From JAMZMI01 sp963848175 (lineage in GTDB: Bacteria; Bacteroidota; Bacteroidia; Cytophagales; Cyclobacteriaceae), in contig CAWKCO010000011.1 in assembly GCA_963848175.1 (NCBI GenBank), positions 62,001 through 126,000 on the forward strand: DNA of 64,000 bases. The letters are read 5' to 3'. Below the pieces are notes generated by a model. It had not been told where the DNA came from. It was given only the letters and a program-made list of their open reading frames with translations, and made no database searches. Below are positions 56,222 through 64,000 of the stretch, piece by piece (position 1 is the first letter of the stretch; each line of letters starts with the position of its first letter). The position numbers and the translations under genes are program-made.

Positions 56222-57358
56222 ATGACTAAAACCTACAACTACATTTCTTTATTGTTGCTTTTGATAGTGATAATTTCCTGCTCTACAGGAAAAAAAGCAT
56301 TACAAAAAGGTGAGTATGACAAAGCGGTAATGCAAGCCGTCAATCGCTTGCGATCCAACGACAGCAACGAGAAGGCTCGCAGTACACTCAGAAGAGCATA
56401 TCAATTAGCGCTCAATACTCATTTAGAAAATGTAAAACGTGCTTCCAACACAGGCGATCCTTATAAGTGGGAAAGAATGGTTTCCGAATATCAGAGTATC
56501 AACAACCTATATGAGGAAATTAGAAGATGCCCATCATGTTTGGATATTATACCAACACCAAACAAATATGACAATGAACTACTGGATGCCAAGCAAAATG
56601 CTGCAGCAGTACGTTACAATCTAGGGTTAGAAGCTTTAGTACAGAAAAACATCCGACAAAAAGCCATTGAAGCTCATGGGCACTTCAACCGTGTAAAAGA
56701 ACTGGTGCCACGCTACAAAGATATAGACGATAAAGTAGCAGAATCTCTCTTCTACGCTACACTGAAAGTGGTGGTAAATCCGATACCCAGTCCTAGTCGA
56801 TTGCTAGAACTTCGACATGAATTCTTTGTGGACAAAATCAATGAATACTTGCATCACAATGCCATCAATGAATATGTGCGTTTTTATACTCCAAATGAGG
56901 TGAGAAATGAACGACTAGAAAAAGTGGACCATGTGATAGAAATGGCATTCGATGAGTTTAATCTCGGCAACATCTATCAAAACAATACTGAGAGAGAAAT
57001 AAGCCGCGACAGTGTGGTGATAGCTGAGAAAGACGGGGAGAAAATCTATGGCACAGTGAAAGCCACCATACGAATCTCAGAAAAAACGATCAAAGGAGGT
57101 GGCGTTTTAGATTTCAGGATTTTCGATGATAGAACAAATAAAGTAATCACTCACGAAAAAATGCCAAGCAGCTATACATGGAGCATCCAGTGGGCAAGCT
57201 ATCAAGGAGACGAGCGCGCACTTAACGACGAGGAGCGGCTATTAGTTAAGCGTAAGGAACTTTATCCTCCTAGTCCGCAAATCATGTTTGAGGAGTTTAC
57301 CGCACCGATTTACGATCAGGTAATTTCAAAAATTCGCTATTACTATCGAAATATTTGA
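56222..57358 (+). CDS. Lipoprotein of unknown function
   Basis: I chose ATG 56222 because a lipoprotein signal follows directly: MTKTYNYISLLLLLIVIISC with lipobox IISC and acylated Cys20 (378 residues). A longer frame from 56141 would bury the signal. The N-terminal part resembles TPR helices (KKALQKGEYDKAVMQAVNRL, ARSTLRRAYQLALNTHLENV) and contains a second Cys pair (RRCPSCLDIIP). The C-terminal half is alpha/beta without a known motif. The lipid anchor places it at the membrane; lgt lies 5 kb away. Confidence 0.8.
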   Translation: MTKTYNYISLLLLLIVIISCSTGKKALQKGEYDKAVMQAVNRLRSNDSNEKARSTLRRAYQLALNTHLENVKRASNTGDPYKWERMVSEYQSINNLYEEIRRCPSCLDIIPTPNKYDNELLDAKQNAAAVRYNLGLEALVQKNIRQKAIEAHGHFNRVKELVPRYKDIDDKVAESLFYATLKVVVNPIPSPSRLLELRHEFFVDKINEYLHHNAINEYVRFYTPNEVRNERLEKVDHVIEMAFDEFNLGNIYQNNTEREISRDSVVIAEKDGEKIYGTVKATIRISEKTIKGGGVLDFRIFDDRTNKVITHEKMPSSYTWSIQWASYQGDERALNDEERLLVKRKELYPPSPQIMFEEFTAPIYDQVISKIRYYYRNI

Positions 57359-57425
57359 GAGACCTGAATTGGTGAATTCACAAAAAGCAAGGTTGGATAA
57401 ATTAATTCATTATTAATTTAAACAT

Positions 57426-57476
57426 AGCATTACAATTAGAGTTAATAGTAACACTATCATATCTAATTGTAATGCT
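57426..57476 (+). promoter_or_regulatory. Perfect 15-bp inverted repeat overlapping a gene start
   Basis: AGCATTACAATTAGA (57426-57440) and its exact complement TCTAATTGTAATGCT (57462-57476) flank a 21-base loop, ending 4 bases before ATG 57481. It could be a dimeric regulator site or an RNA hairpin that occludes translation. No U-tract follows, so a terminator is unlikely. Confidence 0.6.
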
Positions 57477-57480
57477 TTCT

Positions 57481-58023
57481 ATGAGAAATCTAATCCTACT
57501 ATTGCTCTTGACACTCTCCTTTTCAGAGGCTATTAGCCAAAGCACCGACAAGCTTTTAGAAGACCGTTTTGACGAAATTGCTGGAGATTGGCTACAAAAA
57601 TCTGGGCAGCTAAAGACTTATAAAGGTATAAACGAATACTGCATCAATCCTGAATACAGAAAATCGGTAAATGAGACCTTACACCTCATTCACAAATACG
57701 ACTCAATTATTCTTAGCAAGATCACAGACCCCACTGCATACCTAAGCTCAAACCAAAAAGAAGAAAAAAAGACGCTAAAGCATTTGCAAGAACTGGAAGA
57801 AATCTACAGCGTAGTAAATTTTATTGAGCAAATGAGGAGCACTTGCCTCTTTAGAAATGACATAGAAAAAAACTCCGACAATTTAAAAAACGGTATCGCT
57901 GAAGAGTCCTATGACGGCAAAATTCTTATTTTAGAAACAGAGCTCCGTAATTACCTAGTCAAAATTGATAAACTAATATTACGAATAGATGACCATTTGC
58001 ACCTATTACATATAGATCAGTAA
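57481..58023 (+). CDS. Secreted hypothetical protein
   Basis: A 180-residue protein with signal peptide MRNLILLLLLTLSFSEAIS, then a helical, charged mature part (YDSIILSKITDPTAYLSSNQ, KTLKHLQELEEIYSVVNFIE) with two cysteines (EYCINP, RSTCLF). I chose ATG 57481 over ATG 57472 because the latter lies inside the inverted repeat. No family is recognised. The IS element starts 12 bases beyond its stop. Confidence 0.7.
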   Translation: MRNLILLLLLTLSFSEAISQSTDKLLEDRFDEIAGDWLQKSGQLKTYKGINEYCINPEYRKSVNETLHLIHKYDSIILSKITDPTAYLSSNQKEEKKTLKHLQELEEIYSVVNFIEQMRSTCLFRNDIEKNSDNLKNGIAEESYDGKILILETELRNYLVKIDKLILRIDDHLHLLHIDQ

Positions 58024-58035
58024 GAACATTAAATT

Positions 58036-59078
58036 ATATGACTGTCCGTAATTAATACCAAGTTGTTTCAAGAGCAGCAATCATTAGCCGATCTGATAGT
58101 TTGTCCCCAAAATATCTCCTATTGAATTTGTAGCAGAATTCATCCAGATAGTTTTGGATGTATTGCTGATCTATCGCATTATGATGAACACCTAACATTA
58201 CTTTCTTAGCGTTACTGATAGTTCTGTTCACCCAAGGGAATATTTTGGCTGATTTTGATTTGTTAGGCTCGATAACCACATGATGATGGGCTATTTTATC
58301 CTTCAATTTGGAATAGCCTCGGTATCCATCGGTGGTTATATGAGCCGTTTCTTTTACAGATGCTTCTACTGCTTTATTAATGCTCGCAGACTTCAAATCT
58401 TCCATTACCACCATTTTAAGATGACCAACTTTTCTATTAGGCTTGCCTTTCTTGGGTGCTCTTATACTTGGCTCAGACTCTACCATAACCAATACTTTTG
58501 CTTGTTTCTGGCTTCCTCTACCCCTTTTAGTCTCTTCTGGCTTTTGTGATTCGTCTCCTTCCTGTTGATCGCCTTCCAGCTTTTGATGGGTACTTTCAAA
58601 AAAACCTTCATCAAATTCTAGATAGCCATCCAATTGATATTTACTATCTCTTTTGCTCATCACTCTACGTATCTTATGCATCATCAACCAAATAGGCTCA
58701 TAACGCTTATGACCTAACATTCTTTGCATTTCTAAAGCTGAAAAGCTCTTTTTCGATAGCGTCATTAACTCTATACAAAGCATCCAATAATAGAAAGGTA
58801 AATTGCTGTGTTCCATAACAGTGCCTGAACGTAAGCTTTGACGACTGCCACATTTCTTACATTGGAATTTCAAATCCGTCTTGCGGAAATAGTGCTCATT
58901 ATGTTCACACTTCCTACAGAAAACTCCTAGTTCTAGTCGTTTCTGTTTGAAGCCTTCAATGCATGAAGATTCATCTGGGTATTTCTTGAAAAACTCATGT
59001 AAATTCATACCAATAACCTTTTTGATCCTTATACAAGTTAGCGATTTTTAGGGGTTGGTTCTAATTACGGATAGTCAT
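58036..59078 (-). mobile_element. IS1595-family insertion sequence, complete
   Basis: An element of about 1.04 kb with one transposase gene. The ends are imperfect inverted repeats of about 24 bases (ATGACTGTCCGTAATTAATA on the left, ATGACTATCCGTAATTAGAA reading in from the right). ATTAAATT at 58028-58035 and again at 59079-59086 fits an 8-bp target duplication. The AT-rich flanks leave the exact ends uncertain by two bases. Confidence 0.88.
58052..59008 (-). CDS. IS1595-family transposase (ISXO2-like)
   Basis: The 318-residue transposase has an N-terminal zinc ribbon (CRKCEHNEHYF and CKKCGSRQSLRSG near residues 31-60). The DDE core follows, with first acid in YLEFDEGFFE near 150, second in ITTDGYRGYSKL near 242 and final in the YLDEFCYKFNRRYFG end near 295. 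A Lys/Gln/Glu-rich insert (residues 160-185) sits between the first two. The frame is intact, so the element may still be active. Confidence 0.93.
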   Translation of the reverse strand: MNLHEFFKKYPDESSCIEGFKQKRLELGVFCRKCEHNEHYFRKTDLKFQCKKCGSRQSLRSGTVMEHSNLPFYYWMLCIELMTLSKKSFSALEMQRMLGHKRYEPIWLMMHKIRRVMSKRDSKYQLDGYLEFDEGFFESTHQKLEGDQQEGDESQKPEETKRGRGSQKQAKVLVMVESEPSIRAPKKGKPNRKVGHLKMVVMEDLKSASINKAVEASVKETAHITTDGYRGYSKLKDKIAHHHVVIEPNKSKSAKIFPWVNRTISNAKKVMLGVHHNAIDQQYIQNYLDEFCYKFNRRYFGDKLSDRLMIAALETTWY

Positions 59079-59079
59079 A

Positions 59080-59949
59080 TTAAATTAAACTGTTTATGCT
59101 GAATATTTTCCTAAAACGCTCTGGCAGTTCATCCTTCATTACCATCTTTTCCTCCGAAAATGGGTGTATGAAACTCAGTGAAGATGCATGTAAGTACATG
59201 CCTTTTCCATTTAGGATAAGCCCTTCCATTCCATATTCCTTGTCTCCCAATATAGGATTACCGATAGAGGCAAGATGCTTGCGAAGCTGATGGCGCCTGC
59301 CCGTTTCTGGAGAGAGTTTTACAAGATTGAGCTGACCAAATCTCTGAGACGCAACAGACTCAAGCAAAGTATAATGAGATCGGGAAGGCTTTGCGTCTAT
59401 GGGCGTAGCGATCGTGCCTTGTAGTCTCATTTCACCAATGGTCACGGCGTGATATACTTTCGCCACCTGCTTTTCTTCAAACAGCTTATTCAAGGCACGA
59501 ATACTTGCGCCCGTCTTACCCACTAATAAAAGCCCTGTGGTCGCATAATCCAATCGATGGACAGGCTGAGGGATACATGCATCAGACAAACTACTGGCTT
59601 TCAAATTTTGAGATAGGGCATGAGCGATGGTCTTAAAGCCATTGCCACTTACCAATATCCCAGCGGGTTTGCGAATGATAGCTAAATACTCATCCTCAAA
59701 GACCACCGCCAATGGAAACATCAATTTGCTTTTGGGCTCTACTTGATCAGGGATAGATAAAACAATAGACTCTCCTCCACGAATCCAGCTAGCTGTAGTA
59801 GCCACTTTACCATCTACTGTCACATATTGTTTCTTGATTGCCTTTTTCCAAGCGGACTTGGTTGAAGCTACCTCAAAAAGACCTACACCATATTCTTGAA
59901 GCCGAATGGGGCGGGGTTGTGTGGGGGCGGTATGGGAGTGCTGCTTCAT
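59080..59949 (-). CDS. RluA-family pseudouridine synthase
   Basis: The enzyme converts uridine to pseudouridine in RNA. Start ATG 59949 gives MKQHSHTAPTQPRPIRLQEYG, 289 residues; an upstream frame to 59988 adds 13 unlikely residues. An N-terminal S4-like part (AIKKQYVTVDGKVATTASWI) precedes the catalytic domain with PQPVHRLDYATTGLLLV (catalytic Asp near residue 140), GRRHQLRKHLASIGNPILGD and KGMYLHASSLSF. The RNA target is unknown. Its stop codon lies inside the target duplication of the IS element, and the frame is preserved. Confidence 0.92.
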   Translation of the reverse strand: MKQHSHTAPTQPRPIRLQEYGVGLFEVASTKSAWKKAIKKQYVTVDGKVATTASWIRGGESIVLSIPDQVEPKSKLMFPLAVVFEDEYLAIIRKPAGILVSGNGFKTIAHALSQNLKASSLSDACIPQPVHRLDYATTGLLLVGKTGASIRALNKLFEEKQVAKVYHAVTIGEMRLQGTIATPIDAKPSRSHYTLLESVASQRFGQLNLVKLSPETGRRHQLRKHLASIGNPILGDKEYGMEGLILNGKGMYLHASSLSFIHPFSEEKMVMKDELPERFRKIFSINSLI

Positions 59950-59985
59950 GAAATCCAAATAGCTACAATGAAAGCTCACAAATAA

Positions 59986-60017
59986 CAAAAACCCACGAAC
60001 ACTCTCCGTGGGTTTTA
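59986..60017 (-). terminator. Terminator of glnS
   Basis: A 9-bp stem AAACCCACG/CGTGGGTTT (59989-59997 with 60007-60015) is followed on the minus strand by TTTTGTT. It lies about 30 bases past the glnS stop and just before the pseudouridine synthase start. Confidence 0.8.
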
Positions 60018-60043
60018 AAAATCATCAACCAACTGTGAAAAGG

Positions 60044-61713
60044 TCAATCCTTCTTTTGCCAGTTGTCTCTGAGCGTAATAGTCTGATTAAAGACGAGCTT
60101 ATCTGCCGTACTATCTTCATCTACTCTAAAATATCCTACACGCTCAAATTGGAATTGATCACCAACTTTGGCCGATTTCAATGAGCCTTCCAACACCGTC
60201 TTGTTATTGATCTGCCAACGAATCTGGATTGAGGTGATCCTTAAAATCATCATCAATATCATTGAGATTTTCAGTCATAAACAATCGATCATACAATCTG
60301 ATCTCAGCATTCACAGCATCAGTCACAGACACCCAACCTAGTGTGCCTTTTACCTTTTTGCCCGAAGTGTCCTGACCACTTTTTGTTTCAGGATCATACT
60401 CAGCATAAATCTCTTGTAGCACGCCGTTTTCATCATTTTTGAAACCCGTGCAGTTTATGATATAGGCATATTTCAATCTTACCTCTCTATCCGGCCCGAG
60501 TCTAAACCACTTCTTTGGGCTTGGAGGTTCCTCCATAAAATCTGCTCGATCTATATACACCTCTCCGTCGAAAGGAATCTCTCGCGTACCTGCAGATTCA
60601 TCTTCAGGATTGTTCACTGCTGTAAGCATTTCTGTTTTACCCTTCGGCCAGTTGGTGATGATCAACTTCACAGGATCTAGGATTCCCATCACCCGATTGG
60701 TTTTTTTATTCAAATCCTCACGCACCGAATGCTCCAGCAAGGCTACATCAATAATGCCATCTCTACGTGCCACGCCGATTTTCTCAGCGAAATTTCTGAT
60801 CGACTGTGAGGTAAACCCTCTTCTTCTTATACCCGAGATTGTAGGCATGCGTGGGTCATCCCACCCAGACACATATTTGCCCTCTACCAATTCCAGTAGC
60901 TTGCGCTTACTGACGACAGTGTAGCTCAGGTTTAAGCGAGCAAATTCTATTTGCTTTGTATGGAAAAATTTCTAATTCACGAATCAACCATTCATACAGA
61001 GGCCTGTGAACCTCAAACTCCAATGTACATAGTGAATGAGTTACATGCTCCAAACTATCTGATTGCCCATGCGCAAAATCGTAAGTTGGGTATATGCACC
61101 AATCATTGGCCGTGCGGTGGTGCTCCACGTGTCTGATTCTATAGAGAATCGGGTCGCGCATGTGCATATTAGGAGATGACATATCGATTTTAGCGCGTAA
61201 AACCTTCGCTCCATTTTCATATTTTCCCTCTCGCATTTCTTGAAACAACTTCAAGTTTTCTGCCGGGGTTCTGTCTCTGTATAAGCTGTGTTTTCCTGGC
61301 ACGGTAGGCGTGCCCTTTATTTTGTTGAATTGCTCCTGACTCAGATCATCTACATAAGCACTGCCTTTCTTGATCAAAACAATCGCAAACTCATAAAGCT
61401 TCTCAAAATAATCAGAAGCAAAATATTCACCATCCCATTTGAAGCCCAGCCATTCAACATCTTTTTTGATGGACTCCACATACTCCACACTTTCTTTCTC
61501 TGGATTGGTATCATCAAAGCGCAGATTACACTTACCCTTATATTTCTCTGCCAAACCAAAATTTAAGCAGATGGATTTAGCATGTCCGATATGAAGATAA
61601 CCGTTAGGTTCTGGAGGAAAACGTGTTTGGATAGCGGCATGTTTCCCGCTTTTCAATTCTTCTTCTATGATTTGTTCTATAAAGTTCAAAGAAGGTTTTT
61701 TCTCACTTTCCAT
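60044..61713 (-). CDS. glnS: Glutaminyl-tRNA synthetase, two frameshifts
   Basis: GlnRS charges tRNA-Gln. ATG 61713 (MESEKKPSLNFIEQIIEEEL) is preferred over an upstream TTG-like extension. The first piece has the class I HIGH motif PPEPNGYLHIGHAKSICLNF near residue 35 and DDTNPEKESVEYVESI. After a break near 60960 the KMSKS-type loop reads LSYTVVSKRKLLELVEG. After a break near 60225 the beta-barrel anticodon-binding end follows (VGDQFQFERVGYFRVDED). Total about 556 residues, normal for GlnRS. An intact enzyme is expected, so both breaks look like base errors. Confidence 0.92.
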
Positions 61714-61846
61714 ATAGCCGACGTAAAATTTAGGCACAAATTAAGTCAGTTTTTTGATCAGAATGGTAAACTTGTGGGGATAAAGGGCGCTGGAAAAAGT
61801 GCCAGACGAAATTATTCTTTTACCTTCGCAAAAAAATATCCAGATA

Positions 61847-62548
61847 ATGAAAAAAATTAATGCTATTATTTTGGTGGCAGCATTAGCCACTATCGTGAGT
61901 TGCAACCAAGGAGGCAGCAAATCATCTACCAAACTCCTGACACTAGAAGATAGCGTAAGCTATAGCTACGGTGTACAAATCGGTAAAGACATCAAAAAGA
62001 GAAAAGTAGAAGGCATCAACCCTACTGTGCTTGCTCAAGGTATGCAAGACGGAATGGACGACACTACAAAATTGAGTGAAGAAGAAATGAATGCTGCTTT
62101 TCAAGCTTTCGATGCTAGAGAAAAAGTTAAGCAAGAAGAGAAAAACAAAGCTCTTGAAAAAGAAGGTGAGTCTTTCTTAGCTGCTAATGCTTCTAAAGAA
62201 GGTGTAACTGTAACAGAATCTGGTCTTCAGTACCGAGTAATTACTGCAGGTTCTGGCGACAAGCCAGCTGAAACTGACGAAGTAACTGTTCACTACACTG
62301 GTAAATTGATTGACGGAACAGTATTCGATAGCTCTGTGGAGCGTGGCGAGCCTGCTACTTTCCCATTGAACAGAGTGATTCCAGGATGGACTGAAGGTCT
62401 TCAGTTGATGCAAGTAGGCGAAAAAGCTGAATTGGTAATTCCTTCTGACTTAGGATACGGACCAAGAGGTGCTGGTGGTGATATTCCACCAAATTCTATC
62501 TTGATCTTTGAAGTAGAGTTGATTTCAATCAACAAATCTGCTGAATAA
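61847..62548 (+). CDS. FKBP-type peptidyl-prolyl cis-trans isomerase, lipoprotein
   Basis: A FkpA/Mip-like envelope foldase. ATG 61847 starts a lipoprotein signal (MKKINAIILVAALATIVSC, Cys19). A helical dimerisation region covers residues 25-125 (YSYGVQIGKDIKKRKVEGIN, KLSEEEMNAAFQAFDAREK). The FKBP domain follows with VTVHYTGKLIDGTVFDSS near 142, NRVIPGWTEGLQLMQVGE and SDLGYGPRGAGGDIPPNS. The box TACCTTCG at 61821 may be its -7 promoter element. A strong terminator follows. Confidence 0.95.
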   Translation: MKKINAIILVAALATIVSCNQGGSKSSTKLLTLEDSVSYSYGVQIGKDIKKRKVEGINPTVLAQGMQDGMDDTTKLSEEEMNAAFQAFDAREKVKQEEKNKALEKEGESFLAANASKEGVTVTESGLQYRVITAGSGDKPAETDEVTVHYTGKLIDGTVFDSSVERGEPATFPLNRVIPGWTEGLQLMQVGEKAELVIPSDLGYGPRGAGGDIPPNSILIFEVELISINKSAE

Positions 62549-62572
62549 GCTAAGCAAAATATAACCTTAAGA

Positions 62573-62602
62573 AAGCCTCTGAGAAATCAGAGGCTTTTTT
62601 TT
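62573..62602 (+). terminator. Terminator of the FKBP gene
   Basis: A perfect 10-bp stem AAGCCTCTGA/TCAGAGGCTT (62573-62582 with 62587-62596) with GAAA loop and a T run, 25 bases past the stop. Confidence 0.95.
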
Positions 62603-62697
62603 GTGACTTGTGGATAAAATAAGTGACTGAATAACAGGATATTAGTTGATCATTTTAAATTATCTGTGAGATTTATTAATATTTTTCTCACAGAGCA

Positions 62698-62727
62698 TTG
62701 TCAAATTCAAATCATCTGCTAATTTTG
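62698..62727 (+). promoter_or_regulatory. Bacteroidota-type promoter of tRNA-Ser
   Basis: TTG (62698-62700), exactly 19 bases, then TAATTTTG (62720-62727) match the -33/-7 consensus TTG-N19-TAnnTTTG. The tRNA starts 36 bases downstream. Confidence 0.8.
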
Positions 62728-62762
62728 CAATCCAATTCGCAAGAAGATCACAATTAGTACAC

Positions 62763-62847
62763 AGAGGAGTGGCAGAGTGGTCGAACGCGGCGGTCTTGAA
62801 AACCGTTGTACCGCGAGGTACCGGGGGTTCGAATCCCTCCTCCTCTG
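62763..62847 (+). tRNA. tRNA-Ser (TGA)
   Basis: An 85-base class II tRNA. The acceptor stem is AGAGGAG/CTCCTCT, the anticodon loop CTTGAAA gives anticodon TGA, and the long variable arm is TGTACCGCGAGGTACCG. The T arm is GGGGG-TTCGAAT-CCCTC, with discriminator G. Confidence 0.95.
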
Positions 62848-62849
62848 CA

Positions 62850-62885
62850 AGAAGCCTTGATACGAAAGTATTGAGGCTTTTTTCG
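62850..62885 (+). terminator. Terminator after tRNA-Ser
   Basis: AAGCCTTGATAC pairs with GTATTGAGGCTT across a GAAA loop (one G-T wobble) and is followed by TTTTTTC. Confidence 0.85.
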
Positions 62886-63010
62886 TTTAGAGAGTAAATA
62901 AGATTCGAAAAGAATCAAACGCAAAACTTAAAAAAACTAGAACGTCTCATCAGAAATGAAGACCATTCACGAACACTTTTCACATGTTGATAGAAATATC
63001 AAACTCCCCC

Positions 63011-63040
63011 TTGTTTAATAAAAATCAATTCTTACATTTG
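63011..63040 (+). promoter_or_regulatory. Bacteroidota-type promoter of tRNA-Leu
   Basis: TTG (63011-63013), 19 bases, then TACATTTG (63033-63040): an exact fit to TTG-N19-TAnnTTTG, 22 bases upstream of the tRNA. Confidence 0.82.
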
Positions 63041-63062
63041 CACTCCGTTTCCAACAGGAGAT

Positions 63063-63143
63063 GCCCAAGTGGCGGAACTGGTAGACGCGCACGACTCAAA
63101 CTCGTGTTCCTTTGGAGTGCCGGTTCGATTCCGGCCTTGGGTA
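63063..63143 (+). tRNA. tRNA-Leu (CAA)
   Basis: An 81-base class II tRNA. The acceptor stem is GCCCAAG/CTTGGGT with a terminal G-U, the anticodon arm CACGA-CTCAAAC-TCGTG gives anticodon CAA, and a short variable stem follows. The T arm is GCCGG-TTCGATT-CCGGC, with discriminator A. Confidence 0.95.
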
Positions 63144-63145
63144 CT

Positions 63146-63185
63146 AAAAACCTGATAATCAATTGATTATCAGGTTTTTTTTTGT
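63146..63185 (+). terminator. Terminator after tRNA-Leu
   Basis: ACCTGATAATCA pairs with TGATTATCAGGT around a very short loop and is followed by nine T. The preceding A run makes it usable from both strands. Confidence 0.92.
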
Positions 63186-63186
63186 T

Positions 63187-63625
63187 TATGGAGATAAGAA
63201 ATTGCTCGCTTATCACTTTCGAATTTAACCTCTCGATTTAATCCATTATATCAAAGCGCTTGGCTATTCCACTACACAAGCACTATACGCTTGATAGAAA
63301 TATATTCAACATCATAAACACAAAGACACTTCTTTAACAAAGACACTTCTTTAGAAGCTAAGTAGTTACTGGTTCAGTATCAACAAACAACTCGAAATAA
63401 TTCCACCTCTTCTCCTTATACATATCTTCATACATATCTTCCCTGTGGCTAGAATTGAAGGAAAATTTCATCAACACCTCACAGCGTAGCATACTCTACA
63501 TACTGTAGTTTAAAATACCCATGCCCAACTTAACAAAACACAAATCAATCTACTAGGAACGTTTGGCACATATTTTTCATAACCATAGGCATATTAAAAA
63601 ATGTAAAATTTAAAACAATATCAAT
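63187..63625. other. Intergenic stretch before the YciF-like gene
   Basis: About 440 AT-rich bases. A direct repeat AAAGACACTTCTTTA occurs twice near 63323-63352, and CATATCTTC twice near 63420-63440. I see no gene. The promoter of the YciF-like gene is presumably near 63560-63610, but no exact consensus stands out. Confidence 0.4.
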
Positions 63626-64000
63626 ATGTCTGATAAAATGAAATCTCTCCAAGATCTTTTTGAACACCAATTAAAGGATCTGTATAGTGCGGAATCACAA
63701 TTGATTGACGCCCTGCCTAAAATGGCAAAAAAAGCTTCGGATAGTAAATTGAAAAAAGCATTCGAAGATCACTTAGAGGAAACCAAGCAACATAAGCAAC
63801 GTTTGGAAAAAGTTTGTAAAGAGTTGGGTATTGAAGCAAGTGGCGAAACTTGCAAGGCAATGAAAGGTCTAATAGCTGAAGCCGAATCGACAATGAAGGA
63901 AAATGCTGAAGCAGATGTAATGGATGCGGCACTTATAGCCGAAGCACAACGTGTAGAGCATTATGAAATTTCGGGATACGGAACCGCCTGCACGTATGCA
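63626..64000 (+). CDS. YciE/YciF (DUF892) ferritin-like protein, 3' end outside window
   Basis: The first 125 residues of a stress-related four-helix ferritin-like protein. MKSLQDLFEHQLKDLYSAE at the start, HLEETKQHKQRLEKVCKELG near 50, MKGLIAEAE near 76 and EAQRVEHYEISGYGTACTYA at the window edge contain the Glu/His positions expected of a di-metal site. YciF-type proteins are linked to osmotic and general stress. ATG 63626 is the natural start, and the frame continues off the window. Confidence 0.92.
   Translation, partial: MSDKMKSLQDLFEHQLKDLYSAESQLIDALPKMAKKASDSKLKKAFEDHLEETKQHKQRLEKVCKELGIEASGETCKAMKGLIAEAESTMKENAEADVMDAALIAEAQRVEHYEISGYGTACTYA

Overview
The window reads as a chromosomal segment of a marine-type Bacteroidota bacterium, most likely of the order Cytophagales. 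Support comes from family content (GWxTD protein, Bacteroidota-type RecQ, LytS/LytTR pair, FlgO-like TPR protein, IS1595 transposase), weak ribosome binding sites, and two tRNA promoters that match the Bacteroidota consensus exactly (TTG, 19 bases, TAnnTTTG).

Layout. 1-8.9 kb holds housekeeping genes: ricT (cut by the window edge), purD, recQ, a mannose-1-phosphate guanylyltransferase, rlmB, a GWxTD protein broken in frame, a methyltransferase and Dps. 8.9-11.4 kb holds asnB and an NlpC/P60 hydrolase. 11.4-25.8 kb is one long minus-strand chemosensory locus, read from high to low coordinates: MCP, parA, cheW, cheB, cheA, cheR, cheC, a CheY-like regulator, a NIT/HAMP/HPt kinase, a second response regulator, cheX, two PP2C (SpoIIE-type) phosphatases and a voltage-gated sodium channel. 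No flagellar gene is present. 26.3-33.8 kb carries a FlgO/TPR protein, an MBL-fold hydrolase, tRNA-Lys, a TPR/SH3-like protein, prfB with its programmed frameshift, an MFS transporter and a YhhN-family gene.

33.8-43.9 kb is an AT-rich accessory region. A 570-residue membrane/coiled-coil protein and the frame-broken tail of a K+-channel-like gene lie between two copies of the 3' end of the yhhN gene. Low-complexity repeats, two small membrane proteins, a LytS/LytTR two-component pair, a TPR protein and a full-length channel-like protein follow. 44-48 kb carries ttcA and an unassigned four-gene minus-strand unit (peptidase/peptidoglycan-binding protein, membrane protein, small beta-rich protein, secreted barrel-like protein). 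48-57 kb has a phospholipase A1-like outer-membrane protein, lgt-trkH-trkA (K+ uptake plus lipoprotein lipidation), an alanine/Na+ symporter with an SGNH esterase, and a lipoprotein. 58-59 kb is a complete IS1595-type element with inverted repeats, inserted exactly at the end of a pseudouridine synthase gene. 60-64 kb has glnS, an FKBP isomerase, tRNA-Ser, tRNA-Leu and a YciF-type gene cut by the window edge.

Reading frames. Many genes are broken by what look like single-base insertions or deletions. They cluster at 21.5-25.8 kb and 28-33.6 kb, with further cases at 6.9, 36.0, 46.7, 50.4, 55.3 and 60.2-60.9 kb. Because prfB, glnS and lgt are among them, I treat most as sequence or assembly errors and annotate the whole gene span. 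Breaks at the duplicated yhhN tail and the channel remnant look like genuine decay.
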